A program made the translations under genes and the position numbers. From assembly GCF_000764205.1 (NCBI RefSeq), contig NZ_JQDZ01000123.1, positions 62,001 to 126,000 on the forward strand: a stretch of 64,000 nt of DNA, read 5' to 3'. Under the pieces are notes generated by a model. The model saw nothing but the letters and a program-made list of their open reading frames with translations. It was not told the DNA's origin and did no database searches. Numbering within the stretch: position 1 is the stretch's first letter; each line of letters begins with the position of its first letter. Origin of the DNA: Thalassotalea sp. ND16A. GTDB lineage: Bacteria > Pseudomonadota > Gammaproteobacteria > Enterobacterales > Alteromonadaceae. Shown here one piece after another: positions 27,560-35,772 of this stretch.

Positions 27560-28135
27560 TTAAAATCGAGCGGACAATAATAAAGATGATGAGATCGCCG
27601 TTACATCACCATTACCACCTAGGTCTTCAATAAAATCGGCATAATCGTCGGCCGATCTTATGCCAAGCATCAGCTCTAATGAGACAAACTCCCAATTGTA
27701 ACCGATACCACCATTTAACTGGATGCCGGAAAAGTCTTCATCTTCACCTTCTGCTTCCCAAGTATCGGTGAAAAAGCCACCACCAATATAGGCTTTAAAA
27801 CCTTCTGTGGCAAAACCGGTACCATAATAGGCCAGGAGATCCAGACCGCTGGATTCCAATTCGGAATCATCGTCAAAATCTAAAGAGTAGTAACCAGCTC
27901 TGATCGCTACATTATCATTAAAAGCGTACGTGCCGGCTAGATTTAAGCCACTAAAGTCTAAATCTTCATCGCCATGGTTGCCATCAACATTAATGGTGGT
28001 TGCGTAAGAACCGATGCCGACGTTCCATTGTTTTAATGGCTCAGCTGCTGCTTGCTCTGGCTGTTCAGCAAGTGCTTGACAAGAAAGTGCAGAGGCCAAA
28101 GATAAAGCTAAATAAATTGACATTTTTTTCATCAT
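27560..28135 (-). CDS. Outer-membrane beta-barrel protein, function unknown
   Basis: A 191-residue protein with a signal peptide (cleavage near CQALAEQ) and alternating hydrophobic/polar strands (GTYAFNDNVAIRAGYYSLDF, YGTGFATEGFKAYIGGGFF). It ends in Phe (LLLSARF), the signature of BAM-inserted outer-membrane barrels. Size suggests an eight-stranded barrel of the OmpA/OmpW-like porin group. Several loops are acidic (DDDSELES, EGEDEDF). Its place inside the starch locus is suggestive, but nothing in the sequence shows a sugar-binding role. It converges on the secreted amylase gene. Confidence 0.75.
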   Translation of the reverse strand: MMKKMSIYLALSLASALSCQALAEQPEQAAAEPLKQWNVGIGSYATTINVDGNHGDEDLDFSGLNLAGTYAFNDNVAIRAGYYSLDFDDDSELESSGLDLLAYYGTGFATEGFKAYIGGGFFTDTWEAEGEDEDFSGIQLNGGIGYNWEFVSLELMLGIRSADDYADFIEDLGGNGDVTAISSSLLLSARF

Positions 28136-28314
28136 AATCCCTTATTTTTTATATATTTAGATCAACAACTTAATTTGTTGTAACGGGGATGTTAATCGCT
28201 GCTATTGAGGAAAGCAAGGATTAATCATATTGACAGTTATCACTAAACAAAGCTTAGACTCATTAGGGCAAAACCAGGGCTCATATTGTCCCTGAATTAG
28301 TCGTGAGTGGCAGC

Positions 28315-29733
28315 TTATTTTAAATGCTCTTTTACCCGGCTCCAGCAAATTGCCGACAGGGTTAAGGCAATACCACATAGGATAAATATTGCGCTTTTAT
28401 CCTCGGTTTGGGAGATAAACAAGCCAATACCTAAGCTCACCAATAATTGCGGCACCACTACCGAAAGGTTGAATAAGCCCATGTACATGCCCATTTTGTT
28501 CTGATCGATTTTTTCCGACATGATGGCAAACACCAAACTGATCACCGACGACCAACCAACACCTAACAGCGCCATAAGCAGGTAAAGCGTGTATTCAGAA
28601 CTGCCAAGCAGTGCGACAGCAAAATAACCAACCGCCATCGATGCAATACAGCAGGTATGCACTTTTACCCGGCCCACTTTCTTCGCCAGGGGTTCTAATA
28701 CCGTTGCCGGTAAAATTGCCGAAACGGCACTGAGTATCAAAAAACTGACGGAGATAATTTTGCCGAGTTCATCGTCACTAATGGTGGCCATTTTGTCTTG
28801 CAAAAAAGCAAAGATAAACACGAACATGGTTTGGATGCCAATCCAGCTAAAGGAATGGGCGGCGAGTATTTTACGAAAGCCGATTAAGCCTGCTTCCTGC
28901 TCGCTTTTGTTATCCTCACTGGCGCCGATGGTCTGCCAGATAAAGAATAGAGTCAGCAGCGCACAAATTAATTCGATGTAGTAGTGATTGACCTCAATAC
29001 CGCTAAGTTGTCTGGCCATGGCATAGATATCGTAAATGATAAAACCCCATAGCGGCTTAATGTTGATCAGAATGTCGCTAAAAGATAACGATGGTTCAGT
29101 CGCGGTTTCGGTTTGTGCTAACTGTTTGGGTTCGCGGATAAAAAATGGTGGCAAGATGGATAACATTAACACCAATGCCGCACCAAAGTAGATCAATACA
29201 TAGTTACCCCAAACAGCCCCTATCGCATAGGCCAATACGCCAAAGCTGCCTGAGATGGTTTGCATCCAGGTATAACCTTTAGTGCGTTCATCGCCTTCAG
29301 GGGTGACATCGGCAATAATTGCGCGGGTGGGGTTAAAGCTGATGTTGATCGATAAATCCAAGGTTAAGGCAATGGCAATGGCCACGGCGAGTATGCCTTC
29401 AATGCCAAGGCTGGCAGAAACAATATCAATACTTGGCAGCGCCAGTAACATTAACCCTGCAAGCACCCCGCCGATGAGAATAAAGGGTCGGCGGCGACCG
29501 TGCCAAAACCAAACGTTATCGGAAATAATGCCAACGATCACTTGCCCTAAAATGCCAGCAATGGGGCCTGCCGCCCAGACTAAGCCCACTTCGTGAATAT
29601 CGAGACCATACTGGGTGGTTAAAATCCAGCTAAGCGCAGAAATTTGCACCGAAAGGGCAAAGCCCATCGCAGTGGCCGGTAGACTAAGTAACATGTAAAA
29701 ACGCTTACTTAGATTTTGTTGAATTGCTAACAT
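28315..29733 (-). CDS. MFS sugar transporter (GPH/SLC45-like)
   Basis: A 472-residue integral membrane protein with about twelve hydrophobic segments and the loop GRRRPFIL after the second/third helix, the form of the major-facilitator signature seen in SLC45/sucrose-maltose type carriers. Other marked segments are GLVWAAGPIAGILGQ and the late GMYMGLFNLSVVVPQ. It is distantly like the second transporter at 40711. It likely carries maltose, maltodextrin or another disaccharide across the inner membrane. It is the last gene of a minus-strand operon after the halogenase-family and aldo/keto reductase genes. The substrate is an inference from the locus. Confidence 0.85.
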   Translation of the reverse strand: MLAIQQNLSKRFYMLLSLPATAMGFALSVQISALSWILTTQYGLDIHEVGLVWAAGPIAGILGQVIVGIISDNVWFWHGRRRPFILIGGVLAGLMLLALPSIDIVSASLGIEGILAVAIAIALTLDLSINISFNPTRAIIADVTPEGDERTKGYTWMQTISGSFGVLAYAIGAVWGNYVLIYFGAALVLMLSILPPFFIREPKQLAQTETATEPSLSFSDILINIKPLWGFIIYDIYAMARQLSGIEVNHYYIELICALLTLFFIWQTIGASEDNKSEQEAGLIGFRKILAAHSFSWIGIQTMFVFIFAFLQDKMATISDDELGKIISVSFLILSAVSAILPATVLEPLAKKVGRVKVHTCCIASMAVGYFAVALLGSSEYTLYLLMALLGVGWSSVISLVFAIMSEKIDQNKMGMYMGLFNLSVVVPQLLVSLGIGLFISQTEDKSAIFILCGIALTLSAICWSRVKEHLK

Positions 29734-29794
29734 AAAATTCTCTTAATGCTAAATTAGGGAAAGGCGTTGTTTGCTTGTAGTAATCTGCTTGTCG

Positions 29795-30712
29795 TTAGGG
29801 CACTGGCTGGCCATTTCTGGCTTCGAGCAAGCGGTACCAGTCCTCACGGCTGTAATTTAGCTCTAACGCTTGTTTGGCAGCAAGGATGCGCTGTGGATTG
29901 GTAGTACCAACGATTGGGCAAATATTGGCTGGGTGTTTTAATAACCAGGCAAAGGCAATTATCCATTTTTCGCAGTCATAAATTTGTGCCTGGCGTGCAA
30001 ACTCTCGATGAATACGGGCATGATCTTCATCACTAAACGTATTGCCCCATGCTTCGTATACCACTGTGGCGATTGGGCACCATGCCATCGGCGTAATGTT
30101 ATGTTGTAAACATTGATCAAGCGTGCCATCGGTAAATGAGCTGATGTTATGAATATTGATTTCAACTTGATTCGCCATTAACTTTTCAGTGGTGGCAGAT
30201 TGTAAAAGGCTAACCTGAGATGGACTAAAGTTGCTGACACCAAAATTCTTAACTTTGCCCTGGCGTTTAAGCTGTTCAAACGTCTCTGCTACTTCGTTAG
30301 GATCAAATAGGTAATCTGGACGATGTAACAAAAACAAATCTAAGGCTTCAACGTTTAAGCGCTCTAATGAACCTTCTACTTGATTAATGAGATAATCTTT
30401 GGAGAAGTCATAACGACCGACATCGCCAATGCTTGGTGTGTTGGCAAAACGTATGCCGGCTTTCGAGGTGATTATTAATTGTTGGCGTAGTTCAGGGCTT
30501 TCTTTTAATACTTGACCAAAAATGCGTTCACATTCGCCGCCGCCATAAATATCGGCGTGGTCAAAATGATTATAGCCGGCATCAATGGCACTGCGAATGG
30601 CATTTTTGCCCTGCTGTATTGCCGTCGCTGAATTATCACCATTAATGCGCATGCAGCCGTAAATCAGGCGTGAGGACGGTGAGTTAATATTGCCAATTTG
30701 TATTGTTTTCAT
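29795..30712 (-). CDS. Aldo/keto reductase, YdhF-like
   Basis: A 305-residue NADPH-dependent oxidoreductase of the aldo/keto reductase superfamily. The catalytic tetrad region is visible: Asp and Tyr in HFDHADIYGGGE, Lys in IITSKAG and His in DLFLLHRPD. The cofactor-binding C-terminal part contains CPIVGTTNPQRI. It resembles E. coli YdhF, an enzyme of unknown natural substrate. It sits 29 bp downstream of the halogenase-family gene and 61 bp before the MFS gene, on the same strand, so the three probably form one operon. A sugar or sugar-derived aldehyde substrate is possible but unproven. Confidence 0.88.
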   Translation of the reverse strand: MKTIQIGNINSPSSRLIYGCMRINGDNSATAIQQGKNAIRSAIDAGYNHFDHADIYGGGECERIFGQVLKESPELRQQLIITSKAGIRFANTPSIGDVGRYDFSKDYLINQVEGSLERLNVEALDLFLLHRPDYLFDPNEVAETFEQLKRQGKVKNFGVSNFSPSQVSLLQSATTEKLMANQVEINIHNISSFTDGTLDQCLQHNITPMAWCPIATVVYEAWGNTFSDEDHARIHREFARQAQIYDCEKWIIAFAWLLKHPANICPIVGTTNPQRILAAKQALELNYSREDWYRLLEARNGQPVP

Positions 30713-30741
30713 TTTGTCTTTTTCTTCTAATTTTATTTACG

Positions 30742-32241
30742 TTACATAGCTTTTGTGCGGTTGATGAAATCATCATGACCCGGCATGTTATCCACACTGC
30801 GATCGATAAGAATTTTCAAGTTTTGCATCAGCTCAGTAATTTGTTGATCGGTTAACGCATCGGCTAACGCGTGATGATCTTCGGGCATAATGCCCTGGCC
30901 AATTAATACTTGTTGCCAGGCAATTTCGGTAAACAGGTCATCTTGCTCGCGGAATAGTTTTCCTGTGCTTCTAAATAATTCAATTTTGCGCTGCAGACTT
31001 TCTGGAATATCCATGCGTTGGCATTCACGCCAAAACTGGCTGTCTTCGCGCTCGTTAACTTTGTAGTGCAAGATGATGAAATCGCGTATTTGTTCGATTT
31101 CAATTTTCGCCTGACGGTTAAATTCCACCACTTCATTGGCTTTAATGCCGTTATGTGGGAATAACTTGATCAAGCGAATTGCTGCGGTTTGGATCAAGTG
31201 GATACTGGTCGATTCTAATGGCTCCAAAAATCCACTGGATAAACCAATACTGACCACGTTTTTATGCCATTGCTTACGACGTCTACCGGTTCTAAATGGA
31301 ATGATTTTCGGCTCCGCTAACGGCTTGCCATCGAGATTATTTAGCAATAACTGTTTTGCCTGCTGATCACTCATGTATTTGCTCGAATAGACTAAACCGT
31401 TACCGATGCGATGCTGCAGCGGAATGCGCCATTGCCAGCCACTGTCATGAGCAATCGATTTAGTGTATGGGCTAATTGGCGTAACCGATTCGCAGGGGAT
31501 GGCCATGGCGCGATCACAAGGCAGCCAGTGCGACCAGTCGACATAACCGGTGTTTAACGCTTTCTCAATTAATAATCCGGCAAGACCGGTACAATCGACA
31601 AATAAATCACCGCGAATAATATTGCCATCTTTGAGCTCAATCGAATCCACATAACCATTGTCGTCATTGAGATTGACTTTGCAGACCATGCCTTCAATGC
31701 GTTTAACCCCTTTGGCTTCGCTGAATTTACGCAGAAATTGAGCGTACAAGCCGGCATCAAAATGATAGGCATAAGTCAGCCCAGGCAGATTGGTGCCTTC
31801 AATTTTTGCCGCTTTTGAAAACTTGTTGTGTTTGGCGGCTTGATAGTTCAGCGAAAAATCCCAAAAATCGGATTTATCGCCCAGCTCTTTGGCTTTCAGC
31901 CAGTAATGATAAAAGTCACAAAATGGAAAGTTTTTGCCGATGCCGCCGAAAGCGTGCATGTAGCTATCGCCCTGCTGTTTCCAGTTTTCAAACTCAATGC
32001 CAAGTTTAATGGTGGCAGAAGTGGCATTGATAAATTCTTTTTCAGTAATGCCAAGAGCATTGTTGATGGTGATGATCGGTGGAATGGTCGCTTCGCCAAC
32101 GCCGACAGTAGCAATTTGCTCCGATTCAACCAGGGTGATATTTAAGGTTTTACCTAATACCCGTGAAAGCAAAGCTGCAGTTACCCAACCAGCGGTACCG
32201 CCACCGACAATTACCACATTTTGAATTTTATCTTGATTCAT
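30742..32241 (-). CDS. Tryptophan-halogenase-family flavoprotein
   Basis: A 499-residue FAD-dependent protein. The dinucleotide motif GGGTAGW lies near residue 13. The catalytic Lys context ATIKLGIEF (like Lys79 of PrnA) and the family signature WxWxIP (GWQWRIP) are both present, so a functional halogenase site is plausible. I chose the ATG at 32241 because AAGGTG lies just upstream; an in-frame GTG is 6 bp further out. Members of this family are common beside TonB-dependent receptor genes for carbohydrate uptake in Alteromonadales, Xanthomonas and Caulobacter, where the substrate is unknown. No halometabolite biosynthesis genes are nearby, so a classical natural-product role is not supported. 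Confidence 0.88.
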   Translation of the reverse strand: MNQDKIQNVVIVGGGTAGWVTAALLSRVLGKTLNITLVESEQIATVGVGEATIPPIITINNALGITEKEFINATSATIKLGIEFENWKQQGDSYMHAFGGIGKNFPFCDFYHYWLKAKELGDKSDFWDFSLNYQAAKHNKFSKAAKIEGTNLPGLTYAYHFDAGLYAQFLRKFSEAKGVKRIEGMVCKVNLNDDNGYVDSIELKDGNIIRGDLFVDCTGLAGLLIEKALNTGYVDWSHWLPCDRAMAIPCESVTPISPYTKSIAHDSGWQWRIPLQHRIGNGLVYSSKYMSDQQAKQLLLNNLDGKPLAEPKIIPFRTGRRRKQWHKNVVSIGLSSGFLEPLESTSIHLIQTAAIRLIKLFPHNGIKANEVVEFNRQAKIEIEQIRDFIILHYKVNEREDSQFWRECQRMDIPESLQRKIELFRSTGKLFREQDDLFTEIAWQQVLIGQGIMPEDHHALADALTDQQITELMQNLKILIDRSVDNMPGHDDFINRTKAM

Positions 32242-32348
32242 AATCACACCTTAACTGCCGCTTTAAATTGTCGGCTATATTCATTCAATAATTTACTTTA
32301 ACTCAACCATTTGAGTTTAAATAGTTTATTGAATGGATACCCTCTTTC

Positions 32349-32533
32349 AAGGCGTCCTGCCTGCAGGGTATAAGTAGAAAACATTAATAGCTTCTGGCTA
32401 CGGGCTTCTGGCAGCATTCGTATTGTTACACGATAGGTGAATTCATCAAATACACAGCCCGTGGCCAGTAGCTAGTTGCTCGAAGCTTAAAACAATCACC
32501 CTTAAAAGGCCTCCTGCCTGGCGGGTATAAGCA
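32349..32533. repeat. Direct repeats bracketing an imperfect inverted repeat
   Basis: Two 28-bp direct repeats (32349-32376 and 32506-32533, 24 of 28 identical, core TCCTGCCTG) enclose a 19-bp inverted repeat (32388-32406 and 32456-32474, 17 of 19 paired; arms begin TAGCTTCTGGC and end GCCAGTAGCTA). The 49-bp loop contains a LacI-type half-matching site. The layout resembles a small non-coding mobile or REP-like element in the 360-bp gap between the halogenase operon and the receptor gene. No coding sequence is seen in the gap. Confidence 0.6.
32415..32424. promoter_or_regulatory. Degenerate LacI-type site upstream of halogenase operon
   Basis: CATTCGTATT differs from CATACGTATG by two bases. 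It lies 174 bp upstream of the halogenase-family start, inside the loop of the inverted repeat described for this gap. Confidence 0.35.
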
Positions 32534-32544
32534 CATCCATGTGC

Positions 32545-32582
32545 AAAAAAGCCCCTGCAATGATGTTATTACAAGGGCTTAA
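32545..32582 (-). terminator. Terminator of the TonB-dependent receptor gene
   Basis: On the minus strand AAGCCCTTGTAATA pairs with TCATTGCAGGGGCTT, followed by TTTTTT. It lies about 20 bp after the receptor stop codon. Confidence 0.85.
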
Positions 32583-32601
32583 ATAGAACTACATCAGTGG
32601 A

Positions 32602-35403
32602 TTACAGCTTGTAGCTGAAACCTAATAAGTAGGTTCTACCGTAATCCTGGTAGTCACGTACTTGTAGACTGTTGTCGCCAGATAACGTCGTGAAAGGCTC
32701 TTCGGTAAGGTTATAAGCTTGTAGGAAGATTGACAGGCCTTCCAGCGATTTGAATCCGGCTTCACCGAAGTCGTAACCAATTTGCGCATCGATGATGGTT
32801 TCGCCTAAGATATCTACTTGTTGAGAATCGAAGCCGATGCCGTAAACGTCGCCTTTAAAGTCGCCACGATGGCGCATGCTGGCACGAATTTGCAAGCCAT
32901 GTTTTTCGTAGTATGCGGTTACGTTGGCAATATTTTCTGATAAGCCAGGAAGTTCATAATCGTTACCGTTTTGATCTTTAAAATCAGATTCAACACCGGT
33001 GTAGCTGGCAATTAAACCAAAGCCATCCAGGCTGTCGCTAAATACATTAAACGGTAATGCTACAGAGAGCTCATAACCCCAAAGAGAACCATCTCCACCA
33101 TTCACTTGGCCTGAGCCAGAACCCTTTGGATTCTCAGGGATTTCACCAGAAATAGGATCGGCGACACCGGTTAAATCAATTTCATAAGTTCCGTTGAAAA
33201 TCCATTGGCTCAGGTCTTTATGGAATAACGCCACCGAGAAGTAACCTTCAGCGGAGTAGTAGTTTGAGTACGTTAAATCTAAACCAAATGCTTCTTTCGG
33301 CTCAAGTTCAGGGTTACCACCACTGACCGTCCAGTTATAGCCTTCATTATTTGGTATTTCACTGTAAGTCGTTTGAACAGAGGCATTCATATCACTCTGC
33401 TGAGCACGAGATATGGTTTTCGCTGCGCCAAAACGAATCGTTTGGCTATCATCAATGGCTAATGACAAGTTCAAGCTTGGCAATAGATGTGAGTAATCGT
33501 GACTGATATCTGTTGGGCTGGTAGCGACCACACCATCGGCAGGGTTAAAAGCACTGCCTTGCGAAGATTGATCGGTTTGTACATAACGTACACCAACATT
33601 ACCGGTTAAAGGGTATCCGCCAACTTCCATATCGATATCTGCTTTCACAAATAAGGCAAGAATTTCTTCTTTCACCGTCCAAGACTTAGTTTGGTGTTGG
33701 GCGCCGGTTAATTTTTCAGAAAGCAGATCGTAGTAGCCATCCTTCATTAAGCCACGCACGTCATAAGCGATCATATCGCCCATGCCGATGAAATCTAAAT
33801 TGGCGCTGCCTAAACGGTACTCTTCTGGTACCGATAACATTCCCGGGTTTTCTAACGAGAACGACGAAACCGTCATGTAATCACCATCAGAAAATTTTGT
33901 CTTTTCACGCTCTTTGTAAGACACACCGTAGGTAATGGCACTCACGTACTCATTGTCAAGAGCTTGTGTTGCGGCAAATTTTAATGCCGTTAACTCATCG
34001 TCTATTGATGGTGTGTTTAAGAAACCATCTTGCGCCTGATTTTCATATTCTGTGCCGGTGATACCGTACTTTTCGTTAAGCGCAGAACTCCAACCCCAAG
34101 ATAATGGGCCACCCAACTGGATTAAGTTAAAATCGGAGTAATCTAATTCGTGACTAAATTGTGCACCGGTATTGCCACCGTCAAAGGTATAACCGATATT
34201 ATCTGCAACACCACGGCTGTCACCGCGGCCAGTTCCGGCGTAACTTTCTAAAGACCAAATTTGACGTTCCACTTTTGAATAACTTGCATCAAATTCTAGA
34301 GACCAGTTGTCATTGACATCGTATTCGCCATTAAAGCCAAACGAGGTTAACTCGGCTTCTTTCTCTTCATAGTCGTTACGTACAACTACGCGTTGACCTT
34401 CAGTGAGTGCGCTGGTGACAAAACCTGTTTCAGGATCAAAGGTCGCGTTATCAGCCGAGATTGAACCTTGTCCCCAGGCAAACGGCACTTCGATGCCACG
34501 TAATATTTTTTCATCTCTATAATCTATGTATAAGGCGTCAAAGGTAAAGTGCAAATCATCAGTAGGAGCAAATTCAAGCACTCCCATTACGGTGTCACGT
34601 TCTAGCATTGAAGAACGTACGAAAGGTTTGGCACCACCTAAAATTGAGAAAGACTCGCCACTGTCATTGCTAACCTCAGGGTAACCCCAGGCATTCCAAC
34701 GTTTTTCCTGATTGGGCGAGCTCATGGTAGAAATTGCGATGGCAACACCAACGGTATCATCGGCGAATTTATCCATGTAGGAAAATGTGCCACGGAAGCC
34801 ATTATTGTCGGCATCCGGGTTTAATTCATCAAAGCTGGTTTCTTCATAAGTACCGTTAAACTGAATAACGCGATCATTAAGGCTTAAAGGGCGGACGGTT
34901 TGTAAATCGACAACACCGGCGATACCTTCACCTTCAATGGTGGCATCAGGGGTTTTATAAACGGTGACGCCGCTCATGATTTCTGAGGGATATAAATCAA
35001 ACTCAACACCACGATTATCGCCAATTGATACTTGCTCACGACCATTGAAGGTTGTGGCACTTTCGTTCTCACCAAAACCACGAATACTGACTTTACTGGC
35101 ACGACCGTCAAGACGTTGTGCAGTAAGACCTGGTAAGCGGGCAATGGACTCGGCGATTGAAGAATCGGGTAATTTACCAATATCTTCGGCTGAGAGGGCT
35201 TCGACAACGCTAGATGAATAGCGTTTAACATTCATTGACTCGATTAAGCTGCGACGAAAGCCGGTTACTTCAATAACTTCAACTTCTTCGTCAGCTTGTT
35301 CTGTCGTTGTTGCGTCTTCAGCGGCAAAGGCGATAGAGCTCATTGATAACAGACCACTCGATAGAAGTGCTACGGTCAGTTTGCTAGGTTTAAAATTTAA
35401 CAT
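32602..35403 (-). CDS. TonB-dependent receptor, maltodextrin type
   Basis: A 933-residue outer-membrane receptor that would use TonB energy to import oligosaccharides. A signal peptide ends IAFAAED; a TonB-box-like segment (EVIEVTGFRRS) and the plug domain follow (IRGFGENESATTFNGRE; VYKTPDATIEGEGIAGVVDL). The rest is beta-barrel, ending in a typical TYLLGFSYKL strand. It lacks a SusD partner, as usual in Proteobacteria, and resembles Caulobacter MalA-type receptors. It diverges from the pullulanase gene across a 369-bp region with two LacI-type operators. A strong ribosome site (GGGGAG) precedes the start. The maltodextrin substrate is inferred from the neighbours. Confidence 0.92.
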   Translation of the reverse strand: MLNFKPSKLTVALLSSGLLSMSSIAFAAEDATTTEQADEEVEVIEVTGFRRSLIESMNVKRYSSSVVEALSAEDIGKLPDSSIAESIARLPGLTAQRLDGRASKVSIRGFGENESATTFNGREQVSIGDNRGVEFDLYPSEIMSGVTVYKTPDATIEGEGIAGVVDLQTVRPLSLNDRVIQFNGTYEETSFDELNPDADNNGFRGTFSYMDKFADDTVGVAIAISTMSSPNQEKRWNAWGYPEVSNDSGESFSILGGAKPFVRSSMLERDTVMGVLEFAPTDDLHFTFDALYIDYRDEKILRGIEVPFAWGQGSISADNATFDPETGFVTSALTEGQRVVVRNDYEEKEAELTSFGFNGEYDVNDNWSLEFDASYSKVERQIWSLESYAGTGRGDSRGVADNIGYTFDGGNTGAQFSHELDYSDFNLIQLGGPLSWGWSSALNEKYGITGTEYENQAQDGFLNTPSIDDELTALKFAATQALDNEYVSAITYGVSYKEREKTKFSDGDYMTVSSFSLENPGMLSVPEEYRLGSANLDFIGMGDMIAYDVRGLMKDGYYDLLSEKLTGAQHQTKSWTVKEEILALFVKADIDMEVGGYPLTGNVGVRYVQTDQSSQGSAFNPADGVVATSPTDISHDYSHLLPSLNLSLAIDDSQTIRFGAAKTISRAQQSDMNASVQTTYSEIPNNEGYNWTVSGGNPELEPKEAFGLDLTYSNYYSAEGYFSVALFHKDLSQWIFNGTYEIDLTGVADPISGEIPENPKGSGSGQVNGGDGSLWGYELSVALPFNVFSDSLDGFGLIASYTGVESDFKDQNGNDYELPGLSENIANVTAYYEKHGLQIRASMRHRGDFKGDVYGIGFDSQQVDILGETIIDAQIGYDFGEAGFKSLEGLSIFLQAYNLTEEPFTTLSGDNSLQVRDYQDYGRTYLLGFSYKL

Positions 35404-35542
35404 ATTGTATATCTCCCCATGCGTCCATTCTATTTATTATCTCTTGGTCGTCCTGTCCAAGGTATATGTTGATTAACATGAAACCCACGTTAAGCGGATA
35501 ACCATTATGTTAATTACAAACCGGTACAAAGAGAATGACTTG

Positions 35543-35552
35543 CATACGTATT
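35543..35552. promoter_or_regulatory. LacI-type operator near the receptor promoter
   Basis: CATACGTATT matches the ATACGTAT core of the glgP operators. It lies 140 bp upstream of the TonB-dependent receptor start. Confidence 0.6.
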
Positions 35553-35674
35553 CATCAATATGCAGAGAAATCCGACGTTGACGTAACAACAATTTAACAA
35601 AACAACGAGAAACTCTTTATATACAGTGGCTTACAGTGTGACCCTTGGTCAAAAAACACACTGAATAATTTCTG

Positions 35675-35684
35675 AATACGTATG
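35675..35684. promoter_or_regulatory. LacI-type operator near the pullulanase promoter
   Basis: AATACGTATG contains the same ATACGTAT core, about 90 bp upstream of the pullulanase start. With the site at 35543 it makes the divergent 35404-35772 region a two-operator control zone. The remainder of that gap is AT-rich and shows no gene. Confidence 0.6.
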
Positions 35685-35772
35685 TAATTGCTTATTGTAT
35701 TCGCTTGTATCATGCTTGTCGCAACTTAAATTTCATTTCATTTAAACGTTTTGGTCACCACTTGGTTACATT

